The notes under the pieces are model-generated. The model was not told the DNA's origin, ran no database searches, and was given only the letters and a program-made list of their open reading frames with translations. Source: Glycomyces algeriensis (lineage in GTDB: Bacteria; Actinomycetota; Actinomycetes; Mycobacteriales; Micromonosporaceae). From it: a stretch of DNA of 64,000 bases. The DNA is taken from NCBI RefSeq assembly GCF_027622855.1, contig NZ_JAPZVR010000005.1, forward strand, positions 124,001 through 188,000. Direction: 5' to 3'. Position 1 is the stretch's first letter. Every line of letters starts with the position of its first letter. Positions 36,108 through 44,248 of the stretch are shown here, piece by piece. A program made the translations under genes and the position numbers.

Positions 36108-37400
36108 ATGTACACAATGGACGACAACACGGCCGCGTCGGGCTCGACCCTGAAGCGGCGGCGCCTCATCAAGGGCGCGATCGCCGCGGGCGGCCTCGCC
36201 GCCGCCGGAGCCGGCGGGCTCGGCATCGCCGCGGCGGCCCAGGAGGACCAGGCCACCGCGCAGGCCGCCCACCCCGGCCTGCTGCACACCCAGGCCGACT
36301 TCGACCGCATGAAGGCCAAGGTCGACGCGGGTCTGGAGCCGTGGGTCTCGGGCTGGAACCGGCTCACCGCCAACGGGCACTCGCAGTCCACTTGGGCCGC
36401 AAGGCCGACCGCCGTGATCATCCGCGGCGGCGACGGGCAGAACTACCCGCAGCTCTACAACGACATCCACGCCGCCTACCAGAACGCGCTGCGCTGGAAG
36501 GTCTCCGGCGTCACCGCCCACCGCGACAAGGCCGTCGAGATCCTCAACGGCTGGTCGAGCACGCTGCAGGAGGTCACCGGCAACGCCGACCGCTTCCTCG
36601 CGGCCGGGATCTACGGCTACCAGTTCTGCGCGGCGGCCGACATCGTGCGCGGCGCGCCGGGGTTCGACCTCGGCCGGTTCCAGGACATGATGACGGCGAT
36701 CTTCCTGCCGATGAACGAATCGTTCCTCACCAACCACAACGACGCGTGCATCACGAACTACTGGGCGAACTGGGACCTGTGCAACATGGCGAGCAAGCTC
36801 GCCATCGGGCTCATCTGCGACGACGCCGCCATCACCGACCAGGCGATCGACTACTTCTGGAACGGTGAGGGCAACGGCTCGATCGGGAACGCGATCCCGT
36901 TCGTCCACGGCGGCGGGCTCGCGCAGTGGCAGGAGTCCGGGCGCGACCAGGGGCACTCGATCATGGGGATCGGCCTCATGGCGTCCATCATGGAGATGGC
37001 CTGGAACCAGGGCGTGGACCTCTACGGCGCCAACGACAACGCGTTCGCGAAGGCGGCCGAGTACGTGGCGCGCTACAACGCCGGGCACGACGACCTGCCG
37101 TTCACCAAGTACTCGTGGGGCACGGGCCAGAACTGCGCGTACCGGGAGCACACGGTGATGGGCGCCGGCGGGCGCGGGCAGGCGCGGCCGGTGTGGGAGA
37201 TGGTGTTCCACCACTACACGTCGCGCCGGGGCTTCGCGCTGCCGAACGTCAGCGCCCTCGCGGGGACCAACAGCCCCGAAGGCGGCGGCGGTGACTACGG
37301 CACCACCTCCGGCGGGTTCGACACCCTCGGCTTCGGGACGCTCGCCCACGTGCGCCTCACGTGGGACGAGATCCCGGACAACCTGAAACCGCTCGGCTGA
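36108..37400 (+). CDS. Tat-exported alginate-lyase-family polysaccharide lyase (PL38-like)
   Basis: 430 residues. The twin-arginine signal LKRRRLIKGAIAAGGLAAAG is near the N-terminus, and the mature part begins around the AQAAHPGLLHTQADFDRMK segment. The all-helical lyase domain contains HNDACITNYWANWDLCNMAS and GSGRDQGHS-like catalytic-region residues (here ESGRDQGHSIMG), with Asn/His/Tyr positions typical of alginate lyase/heparinase-like folds. Family placement with PL38 glucuronan or alginate lyases is from memory. Start ATG 36108 follows CGGAG closely; ATG 36117 is an alternative. Extracellular uronic-polysaccharide degradation fits the LPMO pair elsewhere in the window. Confidence 0.8.
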   Translation: MYTMDDNTAASGSTLKRRRLIKGAIAAGGLAAAGAGGLGIAAAAQEDQATAQAAHPGLLHTQADFDRMKAKVDAGLEPWVSGWNRLTANGHSQSTWAARPTAVIIRGGDGQNYPQLYNDIHAAYQNALRWKVSGVTAHRDKAVEILNGWSSTLQEVTGNADRFLAAGIYGYQFCAAADIVRGAPGFDLGRFQDMMTAIFLPMNESFLTNHNDACITNYWANWDLCNMASKLAIGLICDDAAITDQAIDYFWNGEGNGSIGNAIPFVHGGGLAQWQESGRDQGHSIMGIGLMASIMEMAWNQGVDLYGANDNAFAKAAEYVARYNAGHDDLPFTKYSWGTGQNCAYREHTVMGAGGRGQARPVWEMVFHHYTSRRGFALPNVSALAGTNSPEGGGGDYGTTSGGFDTLGFGTLAHVRLTWDEIPDNLKPLG

Positions 37401-37413
37401 GCGCAGCGGTGAC

Positions 37414-37576
37414 CGCGAGCGCCGGGGGCGCCCCCGGGGGGGGGGGGCGGGGGGGGCGGGCCCGGGGGGGGGGGGGGGGCCCCCGCGCCCCGCGCACACC
37501 CTCACCCGCGGCGCGGGCCCCGCGGGCCCCCCGGCCGCCCCCCCCCCCCCCCGGGGGGGGGCCCCCGGCGCTCGCG
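37414..37576. repeat. Nearly pure G/C tract enclosed by inverted repeats
   Basis: Arms CGCGAGCGCCGGGGGC (37414-37429) and GCCCCCGGCGCTCGCG (37561-37576) pair perfectly and enclose about 130 bases of long G runs then long C runs. It begins 14 bases after the lyase stop, so it may be a terminator hairpin whose loop could not be sequenced correctly. Exact length and content should be distrusted. Confidence 0.6.
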
Positions 37577-37580
37577 CGCA

Positions 37581-37750
37581 AGTGCGCTGCGGTGGAGCAC
37601 ACGATCCCGTCGCGCACGCGTCGCGCGCCTTCCGCAGAAGCGACTGCGCCGCGAAGCAGGGCTGCCGGGCACGCGCGCTGCGGCGGGGCGCCGCTCACGA
37701 TCGCGTCGTGCACGCGTCGCGGGCCTTCCGCAGCTGCGACGCGAAGTCGC
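37581..37750. repeat. Imperfect direct repeat, about 90-base period
   Basis: CGCTGCGG ... ACGCGTCGCG ... GCCTTCCGCAG ... GCGAAG occurs twice (from about 37585 and 37677). Together with the tract before it and the palindrome at 38008, this fills a roughly 900-base gap (37401-38316) without a credible gene; translations there are Arg/Pro/Ala-rich in all frames. Confidence 0.55.
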
Positions 37751-38007
37751 CTGGGACACGCCCACTCTTGCGGCTGCCACCCGCTACTCGGTGATCAACC
37801 CCGACGACCGCACAGTAAGACCGCCAAGCGGGGTCCGGGCGCTGCGCACGCGCCCTACGGGAAAGTCACCGGGTAACGACCACGCCGTTCGCGCAACCGC
37901 CGGGCGCCTCCGCGGAGATCCCCTCCCGACAGGCGTTTCGCGAACACGCCGTCACGCTTCCGCGGGGGCCTCGCGCCGCGAAGGCTCCTCGCGAACGCGT
38001 GCCGCCG

Positions 38008-38045
38008 CCCGAAATCCTATAGGATATATCCTATGGGATTTCGGG
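38008..38045. promoter_or_regulatory. 38-base near-perfect AT-centred palindrome
   Basis: Arms CCCGAAATCCTATAGGATA and its complement (one mismatch) abut with no loop. Inside are two 12-base sub-palindromes, ATCCTATAGGAT and ATCCTATGGGAT, separated by AT. A TGC-TAATAT extended -10 follows at 38083-38091, about 225 bases before the DUF5685 gene. Symmetry, tandem half-operators and promoter proximity suggest a regulator site; the absence of a loop and U tract argues against a terminator. Confidence 0.6.
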
Positions 38046-38316
38046 CTCGGGGTGCGAAACGCGCGTCCGATTCATGCGAAAGTGCTAATATGTGGGTGCG
38101 CTTTGCGAGCCGCCCCCCTCGCCGAGCGCCTTAATCCCTGCACGCCTCCCACGCGCGACCGCCGAACCCGCGCTCGGCGGTCGCGTCGCGTCCTCCACCG
38201 GGGCCCGCCGTACCCCACGGCGTTGCGTCCCACCGCTACCATCTGCGAAGACCCGCCCCCAACGGCAGGCCGCCGCGCTCCATCCCCCGGCCGGCCGTCG
38301 AGCGCTAGGAGACCAC

Positions 38317-39474
38317 TTGTTCGGCATGCTCGCGCCCTGCCCGTCCCGCACCCCCGAAGACCTGAAACCCCGCTGGATGGGGCATTTCTGCGGCCTCTGC
38401 CTCGAACTGCGCGACGACGCGGGCCACTTCGCGCGGCTCACCACCAACTACGACGCCCTTGCCCTCTCCGTGCTCGTCGAAGCCCAGCAGGGCGACGACG
38501 CCGACAGCCGCAATGCCGGCCCCTGCGCCCTGCGCGGCATGCGCCGCCAGCGCATCGCCACCGGAGGCGGCCCCCGCCTCGCCGCCACCGCCTCGCTGCT
38601 GCTCGCCTCGGCGAAGATCCGCGACCACGTGGACGACGGCGACGGCTTCGCCGCGAAGCCGGGCGCGCGCGGCATCGCAGGCCTCACCGCAGACCGACTG
38701 CGCGCCAAGGCGTCCGCCATCGGCGACTCGATCGAACTCGACACCGCGCCGCTCTTCGCCATGATCGAGGCCCAGCGCGGCATCGAGGCCGGCACCGGGC
38801 CGGGCACGCCGCTCACGGCCGTCACCGCGCCGACGGAGGCGGCCACCGCCGAGCTGTTCGCGCACGCGGCCTTCATCGGCGGGCGCCCGGAGAACGCTGA
38901 GGCGTTCCGCACCGCCGGGGCGGCGTTCGGCCGCCTCGCGCACCTGCTCGATGCCGCGGACGACTTCGAGGAGGACGCCGAGCGCGGAGCGTGGAACCCG
39001 CTGGCCGCCACCGGTTCCGGTATCGAGGATGCGCGGCTGCTGGCGAAGGGCGCGCTGGCCGACATGAAGCGCGCCTTGGACTCGGCCGTGATCGTCGACG
39101 CGACGCTGACCGAGCTGCTGCTGGACCGCTATGCGCGCCATGCGTTCACGAAGACGTTCGGGGCGACCTGCTCGACGCACCAGACGCACCAGACCGCGGA
39201 GCGGCGCGGGTACCGCGAGCGGCGCGACTACCGCCGCGACCGCCGCTACGACCGCCGCAGCCGCTACGACCACGGCCACTACCGCCCCGAGCCGCGGAAC
39301 TTCTTCGCGGGCCTGTGCGCGTTCACCGTGCTGTGCTGCACCTGTCAGATGTGCTGCCGGAAGGAGTACGAGGGTCCGTGGTCGCGCCGCCGCCGCGAGG
39401 GCTGCTGCCGCGACTGCGACGCCTGCGACTGCTGCCCCTGCGACGGCGACTGCTGCGGGTGCGGCTGCGACTAG
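38317..39474 (+). CDS. DUF5685-family protein with cysteine-rich C-terminal tail
   Basis: 385 residues from TTG 38317, with TAGGAG five bases upstream and the family-like start LFGMLAPC. The main domain (about 1-285) has FCGLCLELRDD and TTNYDALALSVL, which I recall from actinobacterial DUF5685 proteins; their function is unknown. From about residue 285 a His/Arg/Tyr-rich stretch (RDYRRDRRYDRRSRYDHGHY) leads to a tail with about 20 cysteines, ending in CC/CDCC/CGCGCD patterns. The tail suggests metal binding (inference). Longer in-frame starts upstream lie in Arg/Pro-rich non-coding sequence. Confidence 0.8.
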   Translation: MFGMLAPCPSRTPEDLKPRWMGHFCGLCLELRDDAGHFARLTTNYDALALSVLVEAQQGDDADSRNAGPCALRGMRRQRIATGGGPRLAATASLLLASAKIRDHVDDGDGFAAKPGARGIAGLTADRLRAKASAIGDSIELDTAPLFAMIEAQRGIEAGTGPGTPLTAVTAPTEAATAELFAHAAFIGGRPENAEAFRTAGAAFGRLAHLLDAADDFEEDAERGAWNPLAATGSGIEDARLLAKGALADMKRALDSAVIVDATLTELLLDRYARHAFTKTFGATCSTHQTHQTAERRGYRERRDYRRDRRYDRRSRYDHGHYRPEPRNFFAGLCAFTVLCCTCQMCCRKEYEGPWSRRRREGCCRDCDACDCCPCDGDCCGCGCD

Positions 39475-39759
39475 AGACGCGATCGTCCTCATCGCCGAGG
39501 TCGGTCCGGGCGATCGCCCGGACTGCCTCCGGTGTCGGCATCGGCTCGCCGCCGCGTTGCTGCTCTACCGCCGCAAGGTCCAGGTGGCCGGTGGGTCGAG
39601 ACGCTGCGGGTCGGTGGCCGATACCGTTCGCTCGCAATGCGATCGGCGGCCCTCGGGTTTCGCCGATCGCGGCGGGGCTTCCGCATGCCGGAGTCGCGTA
39701 CCGAGACGGCGTTCGTAGCGAACCAATGGCGGTGGCGGGGCTGCTCGCTCCCCGCTGCG

Positions 39760-40602
39760 CTACTGCGGGGGCTGGGGCCAGCCCTGGGGCGCGGTCGGGC
39801 CGTGCGAGGGCGGCGGCTGAAGCGGCGGGCGGTACGCGCCGGTCGCGGGAGGCGGGGCAACCGGTCCAGGCGCGGGCGGGGGCGACACGGGCGGGCCTGC
39901 AGTCGGCGGCACGGCGGCGTCCCTCCACTGGGGAGGCGGCGGCTGGTAGCCGGGGAACACGTGGTCGTCGGCGGCGGCGGGTCGCTGCTCGGCGGCCTTG
40001 GCGGACTGGTTGCCGGGGGTGTCGCGGAGCCATGCGCCCACCGGCTTGGTGAAGATCAGGCCGAGCACGCCGAGGACAGCGAGGATCTGCACGAGTGCGA
40101 AGGGCACTTTGAGCGCACCGATGAGGCCGAACAGCGCGACGAGCCCGAGGAAGCCGAGTCCGATGTAGAACACGGTGCGCGGGTTCTCGAGGCCGAAGCG
40201 GCCCAGGCGTTCCCGGGCGACCGCCCAGATGAGCACCAGGGTTGCCGCGGCGACGAGCACGCCGAACACGAGGTTGAGCACGAGGCCCGCACCCGAGCCG
40301 AGGAACCCGGCCATCACGGCCGAGAAGCCGAGCGAGATCAGCATGAGCAGCACGGCGGCGGCCAGGTAGATCCACAGCAGCTGCAGGATCCACGTGACCT
40401 GCTTCAGGCGGCCCTCCATCGGCAGGACGCCCCAGCGCTGCCAGAACGTGGGCGCGGGCGGCAGCACCGGCCCGGTCGGCTGACCGGGCGTGAAGGCCCC
40501 GTAAGGGTCGTGCGGCCGGTACTGGAACGACGGCGAGCCGGCTCCGCTCTGCTGTGGATTCGGCTCGCTCGCGGGCCCGGTTGCGTAGGGGGGGTTGGTC
40601 AT
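39760..40602 (-). CDS. Pro-rich membrane protein
   Basis: 280 residues, not recognised. An N-terminal Pro/Gly/Gln-rich cytoplasmic region (about 1-60) is followed by four to five hydrophobic segments (about 70-210), including LLWIYLAAAVLLMLISLGFS and GLGFLGLVALFGLIGAL. A long Pro-rich tail (about 225-280) has PPPAPGPVAPPPATG-type runs. The start is ATG 40602. It is separated from the rRNA methyltransferase by about 70 bases on the same strand, so possibly follows it in a transcript. The 285 bases 3' of it hold nothing recognisable. Confidence 0.75.
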   Translation of the reverse strand: MTNPPYATGPASEPNPQQSGAGSPSFQYRPHDPYGAFTPGQPTGPVLPPAPTFWQRWGVLPMEGRLKQVTWILQLLWIYLAAAVLLMLISLGFSAVMAGFLGSGAGLVLNLVFGVLVAAATLVLIWAVARERLGRFGLENPRTVFYIGLGFLGLVALFGLIGALKVPFALVQILAVLGVLGLIFTKPVGAWLRDTPGNQSAKAAEQRPAAADDHVFPGYQPPPPQWRDAAVPPTAGPPVSPPPAPGPVAPPPATGAYRPPLQPPPSHGPTAPQGWPQPPQ

Positions 40603-40674
40603 CGATCGGCTCCGAGGACTGGGGCGGTTGCGGGAACCAAGTTATCGCAACACCGGCGGTGACGCGGCCCCCGG

Positions 40675-41856
40675 TCAGTAGTCGACGAGTTCGAACAGTG
40701 CGATCGTCTCGAAGTGCTGCGTCATCGGGAACGCGTCGAAGGCCCGGATCCGGGTGATCTCATACCCCTCGATCGCGAGGTCCTTGGCGTCGCGGGCCAG
40801 CGCGCCGGCGTCGCAGGCGATGTAGCAGATCGCGCGCGGGCGCGCCTCGCCCAGGGCCACGACCACTTCGGGTCCGGCGCCGCTGCGCGGCGGGTCGAGC
40901 ACGACCAGGTCGACCGAGCCGAGGTTGGGCGTGATCGAGGCGACGTCGTCTTCGATGGCACCGGCGTTCTTCCAGGCGCTGAGGTTCGGGGCGGTGCGGG
41001 AGGACCGCGCGTTCTCAACGGCCACAACGCGTCCGGTTTCCCCGACGGCTTCGGCGAGCCCGGCGGCGAAGATGCCGGCGCCGGCGTACAGGTCCCAGGC
41101 GGACTCGCCCTCCTGCGGGTTCAGGAATTCGAGGGCGCAGGCGAGGAACGCGGGGGCGGCGGCCGGGTGGACCTGCCAGAACCCGTCGAAGTCGATCGCG
41201 TACTGGTTGCCGCCGACGGTCTGGTGCACGAGCTTGGGGCCGCTCTTGTGGTGCGGGCGGGCGGTGCGCCGCAGCTGCGTGTAGACGCCGAGCTCCTCGT
41301 CCTGGGAGTCGACGACGCCCACGGCGCCCATGCCGTCCCAGGTCTTGGTGAGGAGGTCGGACTCCTGGATCCGCTCGGTGGCGATGATGCACCGGTCGAT
41401 GTGCACGAGGTCGTGCGACTTGTGGACGCGCAGGCCGGGCCTGCCGTCCTCGTCCACGGCGTACTGCATGCGGGTGCGCCAGCCGAGCGCGCCCTCGTCC
41501 CAGGGCAGCTCCTCGACCTCGACGCCCTCGAGCTTGGCGGGGTCGACGCCGCCGATGCGGGTGAGCTGGTCGTACAGGACCTTCGCCTTGAGCCGGCGCT
41601 GGGCCTCGGGCTTGGCGTGCTGGAAGTCGCAGCCGCCGCACTTGCCGGGGCCGGCGTAGGGGCAGGGGGGCTCGACGCGGTCGGGCGAGGCCTCGATGAT
41701 CTCCACGGCGTCGGCGAAGGCGAACTTCTTCTTGCGCTCGTTCACCTCGATGCGGACGGTCTCGCCGGGCAGGGCGTGCCGCACGAAGTAGACCTCGCCT
41801 TCGACGCGGGCCACGCAGTGGCCTCCGGCGGCGACGTCCCCAACGGTGACGATCAT
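40675..41856 (-). CDS. TrmA/RlmD-family RNA m5U methyltransferase
   Basis: 393 residues from ATG 41856 (GAGG upstream; ATG 41865 is possible). An N-terminal TRAM domain (about 1-58) is followed by an Fe-S motif with Cys65, Cys73 and Cys76 (CPYAGPGKCGGC). The SAM domain has WDLYAGAGIFAAGLAEAVG. The catalytic region is VVLDPPRSGAG and YIACDAGALARD, whose Cys is the nucleophile. It methylates U in rRNA or tRNA; the exact target is not decided. In M. tuberculosis the corresponding gene (Rv2689c) also sits beside the APC permease and ceoBC, as I recall. Confidence 0.9.
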   Translation of the reverse strand: MIVTVGDVAAGGHCVARVEGEVYFVRHALPGETVRIEVNERKKKFAFADAVEIIEASPDRVEPPCPYAGPGKCGGCDFQHAKPEAQRRLKAKVLYDQLTRIGGVDPAKLEGVEVEELPWDEGALGWRTRMQYAVDEDGRPGLRVHKSHDLVHIDRCIIATERIQESDLLTKTWDGMGAVGVVDSQDEELGVYTQLRRTARPHHKSGPKLVHQTVGGNQYAIDFDGFWQVHPAAAPAFLACALEFLNPQEGESAWDLYAGAGIFAAGLAEAVGETGRVVAVENARSSRTAPNLSAWKNAGAIEDDVASITPNLGSVDLVVLDPPRSGAGPEVVVALGEARPRAICYIACDAGALARDAKDLAIEGYEITRIRAFDAFPMTQHFETIALFELVDY

Positions 41857-41902
41857 CGTCCTCATCCCCCTGCTCAGTGCTTCGGCGGCCCGGACCGGGC
41901 CG

Positions 41903-42119
41903 CACGCCAGGGGACAGGGGTTCGCGGCGGGCCGGGGCGGCCCGGCGGCGGCGCGAGTCACTGCTTACGTCGCGCGCCCCCCACCCCCGCGCCCCCCCCC
42001 CCCCCCCCCCCCCCGGGGGGGGGGCCCCCCGCCCCCCCCCCCCCCCCCCACGCCAGGGTACAGGGGTTCGCGGCGGGCCGGGACGGCCCTGCGGCGGCGC
42101 GAGTCACTGCTTACGTCGC
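41903..42119. repeat. 71-base direct repeats flanking a homopolymer C/G tract
   Basis: Copies at 41903-41973 and 42049-42119 run from CACGCCAGGG to CTGCTTACGTCGC and differ at only a few bases. Between them are 75 bases that are almost only C, with one G run. This lies between the divergently placed 5' end of the RNA methyltransferase and the 3' end of the APC permease. No gene is present. Confidence 0.7.
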
Positions 42120-42130
42120 CATTCGCCGCT

Positions 42131-42205
42131 GCGCCGTCGTCGGCGGCGCCGTTCGGGGCCGCGCCGTTTACGACCGTGCCGTCTACGACCGCGTCATTTG
42201 TGCAC
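42131..42205. repeat. Five 15-base tandem units at the permease 3' end
   Basis: Units beginning GCGCCGT, GCGCCGT, GCGCCGT, GTGCCGT and GCGTCAT follow each other at a strict 15-base period, the last containing the APC permease stop codon. A 15-base period keeps the frame, so the array probably grew out of coding sequence. Confidence 0.6.
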
Positions 42206-44167
42206 CCGGCGCAGCGGCGGCGGCTCGGTGCTCTCGCCGAGGATCCACGGCACGATGCAGACCATGACGCCCGGCTCGTACTTGAGCTGGCGGCGGATCG
42301 CCTTCGTGGTCTGGTTGTGGAGCAGGTTCGTGGACCAGTTGAAGTAGCCGCGCGAGAGCCGCCCGGGCTGCGGGCCCTGCCCGACCACGTACTCGGGCAG
42401 GTAGACCGTGACGACGTCGCGCGGGGCGTCGCGGCGCTGGGCCTTCACGTAGTCGACGATCGGGCCCGTGATCTCGCGGTACGGGGAGTCGACCACGGTC
42501 AGGGAGACCTTGATGCCGCGCCGCTCCCACTCGGCCAGGAGCTGGCGCGAGGCGGCGGCGTCGACGTTCACCGAGAGGCCGGTGAGCGTGTCGGGCCGGG
42601 TCGCCTTGGCGTACGAGAGCATCCGCATGAGCGGCAGGTTGACGCTCGAGACGAGCACGATCGCGTGGCTGCGCGCGGGCAGGCGCGGCTTGCCCTGCGG
42701 CAGCTCGATCTCCTCGCGAACGGCCGTGTAGTGCTGCGCGATGAAGCGCATGAGCAGGTAGCAGCCGCCGATGATGAGCACGGCGATCCAGCCGCCGCGC
42801 CGGTAGTCGGTGAGCGCCACGATCACGAGCACGACCGCGCACGCCAGCGCGGCGAGCAAGGCCGTGGCGAGGGCGCGGCGGGCCCGGGAGCGGCGGGCCT
42901 GGTCGCGTTCGACGCCGAGGACGCGCCGCCAGTGGCGGACCATCGCGGCGTTCGCGAGGACCATCGAGAGGAACACCCCGACGATGTACAGGCCCATGAG
43001 CTCGAAGGTGCGGCCGCCGAAGAGGACGACCAGGAGTGCGGCGGCCACGGCGAGGATGAGGATGCCGTTGGAGTAGACGAGCCGGTCGCCGCGCTTGTGG
43101 AGCTGCCGGGGCAGGAGCGAGTCCTCGGCGAAGACCGAGGCGAGCTGCGGGAAGCCGACGAACGCGGTGTTCGCGGCGAGGAGGAGGACCCCGGCGGTGG
43201 CGAGCATGATCGGGGTGGCGGCGGCGGGCGAGGCGTTGAAGACGGTGTCGGCGAGCTGGGCGAGCAGCGGGTGCTGGAGGTACCCGGCCGCGCCCGGTCC
43301 GGTGGAGGACTGGGCGCCGACGAGGTAGGCGAGGACGACGACGCCGGTGAAGAGCGCGAGGGTGGCGCCGCCGACTGCGGTGATCGCGGCGGCGGCGTTG
43401 CGCCCGCGCGGGGGCCGGAAGAAGCGGACGCGGGTCGTGAACGTCTCGATGCCCGTGACGGCCACCGATCCGGCGGCAAAAGCCCTGGCGCACAGGATGA
43501 ACAGGGCCGCGGAGGTCCACTCGCGGTCCTCGGCGGTGGTGGCGTCGGCGCTTGCTGCGGTGAGGTCCTCCCCCGTGCCGATGCGCACGAATCCGGCGAT
43601 GAGGAGCGCGGCCACGCCGGCGACGAACGCGACCGTGACGGCGGCGGCGAAGCGGCCGGAGACGCGCAGGCCGCGCAGGTTGAACGCGGCCAGGAGCACG
43701 ATCGCGCCGGCGCCGGCCCATTCGCGCCAGGGGCCGAGGCCGGGGATGAGCACGCCGAGAGCGGCGACGGCCGCCGTGGCCGAGACGGCGACGGTGAGGA
43801 TGTAGTCGAGGACGAGCGCGGCCGCGGCGAGGCGGCCCGCGCCGGGCCCGAAGTTCGCCGCGACCACCCGGTAGTCGCCGCCGCCGCCCGGGTAGGCCTG
43901 CACGGTGTACCGGTAGGAGGCGATGACGACGACCATGACGGCGGCGACGGCCAGGCCGGTCCACACCGAGTACGCGTAGGCGGCCGTCCCCGCGACGCCG
44001 AGGACGAGGAACACCTGCTCGGGGGCGTACGCGAGCGAGGAGATCGGGTTGACCGCCAGCACGGGGATGGCGTACCGCTTGGACAGCGCCAGCGAGGGCG
44101 GGCGCTGGCCGGAGGCGAAGGGCTCGCCCACGAGCAGCCGCTTGAAGACGGACAAGGACCGTGTCAC
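42194..44167 (-). CDS. APC superfamily amino-acid/cation permease
   Basis: 657 residues. Twelve predicted membrane helices span residues about 30-480, starting SLAYAPEQVFLVLG. YPGGGGDYRVVAANFG is the conserved unwound region of helix 1-3 in APC transporters. A C-terminal cytoplasmic domain (about 490-657) has a USP-like pattern (AIVLVSSVNLPLMRMLSYAK). Its neighbour pair ceoB/ceoC encodes TrkA-type NAD-binding regulators, so this permease may be the partner channel, possibly for K+. The substrate is not proven. GTG 44167 is the start. Confidence 0.88.
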   Translation of the reverse strand: MTRSLSVFKRLLVGEPFASGQRPPSLALSKRYAIPVLAVNPISSLAYAPEQVFLVLGVAGTAAYAYSVWTGLAVAAVMVVVIASYRYTVQAYPGGGGDYRVVAANFGPGAGRLAAAALVLDYILTVAVSATAAVAALGVLIPGLGPWREWAGAGAIVLLAAFNLRGLRVSGRFAAAVTVAFVAGVAALLIAGFVRIGTGEDLTAASADATTAEDREWTSAALFILCARAFAAGSVAVTGIETFTTRVRFFRPPRGRNAAAAITAVGGATLALFTGVVVLAYLVGAQSSTGPGAAGYLQHPLLAQLADTVFNASPAAATPIMLATAGVLLLAANTAFVGFPQLASVFAEDSLLPRQLHKRGDRLVYSNGILILAVAAALLVVLFGGRTFELMGLYIVGVFLSMVLANAAMVRHWRRVLGVERDQARRSRARRALATALLAALACAVVLVIVALTDYRRGGWIAVLIIGGCYLLMRFIAQHYTAVREEIELPQGKPRLPARSHAIVLVSSVNLPLMRMLSYAKATRPDTLTGLSVNVDAAASRQLLAEWERRGIKVSLTVVDSPYREITGPIVDYVKAQRRDAPRDVVTVYLPEYVVGQGPQPGRLSRGYFNWSTNLLHNQTTKAIRRQLKYEPGVMVCIVPWILGESTEPPPLRRVHK

Positions 44168-44248
44168 AACCCTGGACCTTACCGGCCGGGGCCCGTTCGC
44201 AGGACCGTCGGCCGGGACCGGTGCGCGGCGGGCCCCGGCCGGGGCGGC

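Noticed and set aside
38008-38045. Terminator of an upstream gene
   Set aside because: More than 600 bases from the nearest upstream stop, no loop and no U tract; an operator or other protein-binding site fits better.
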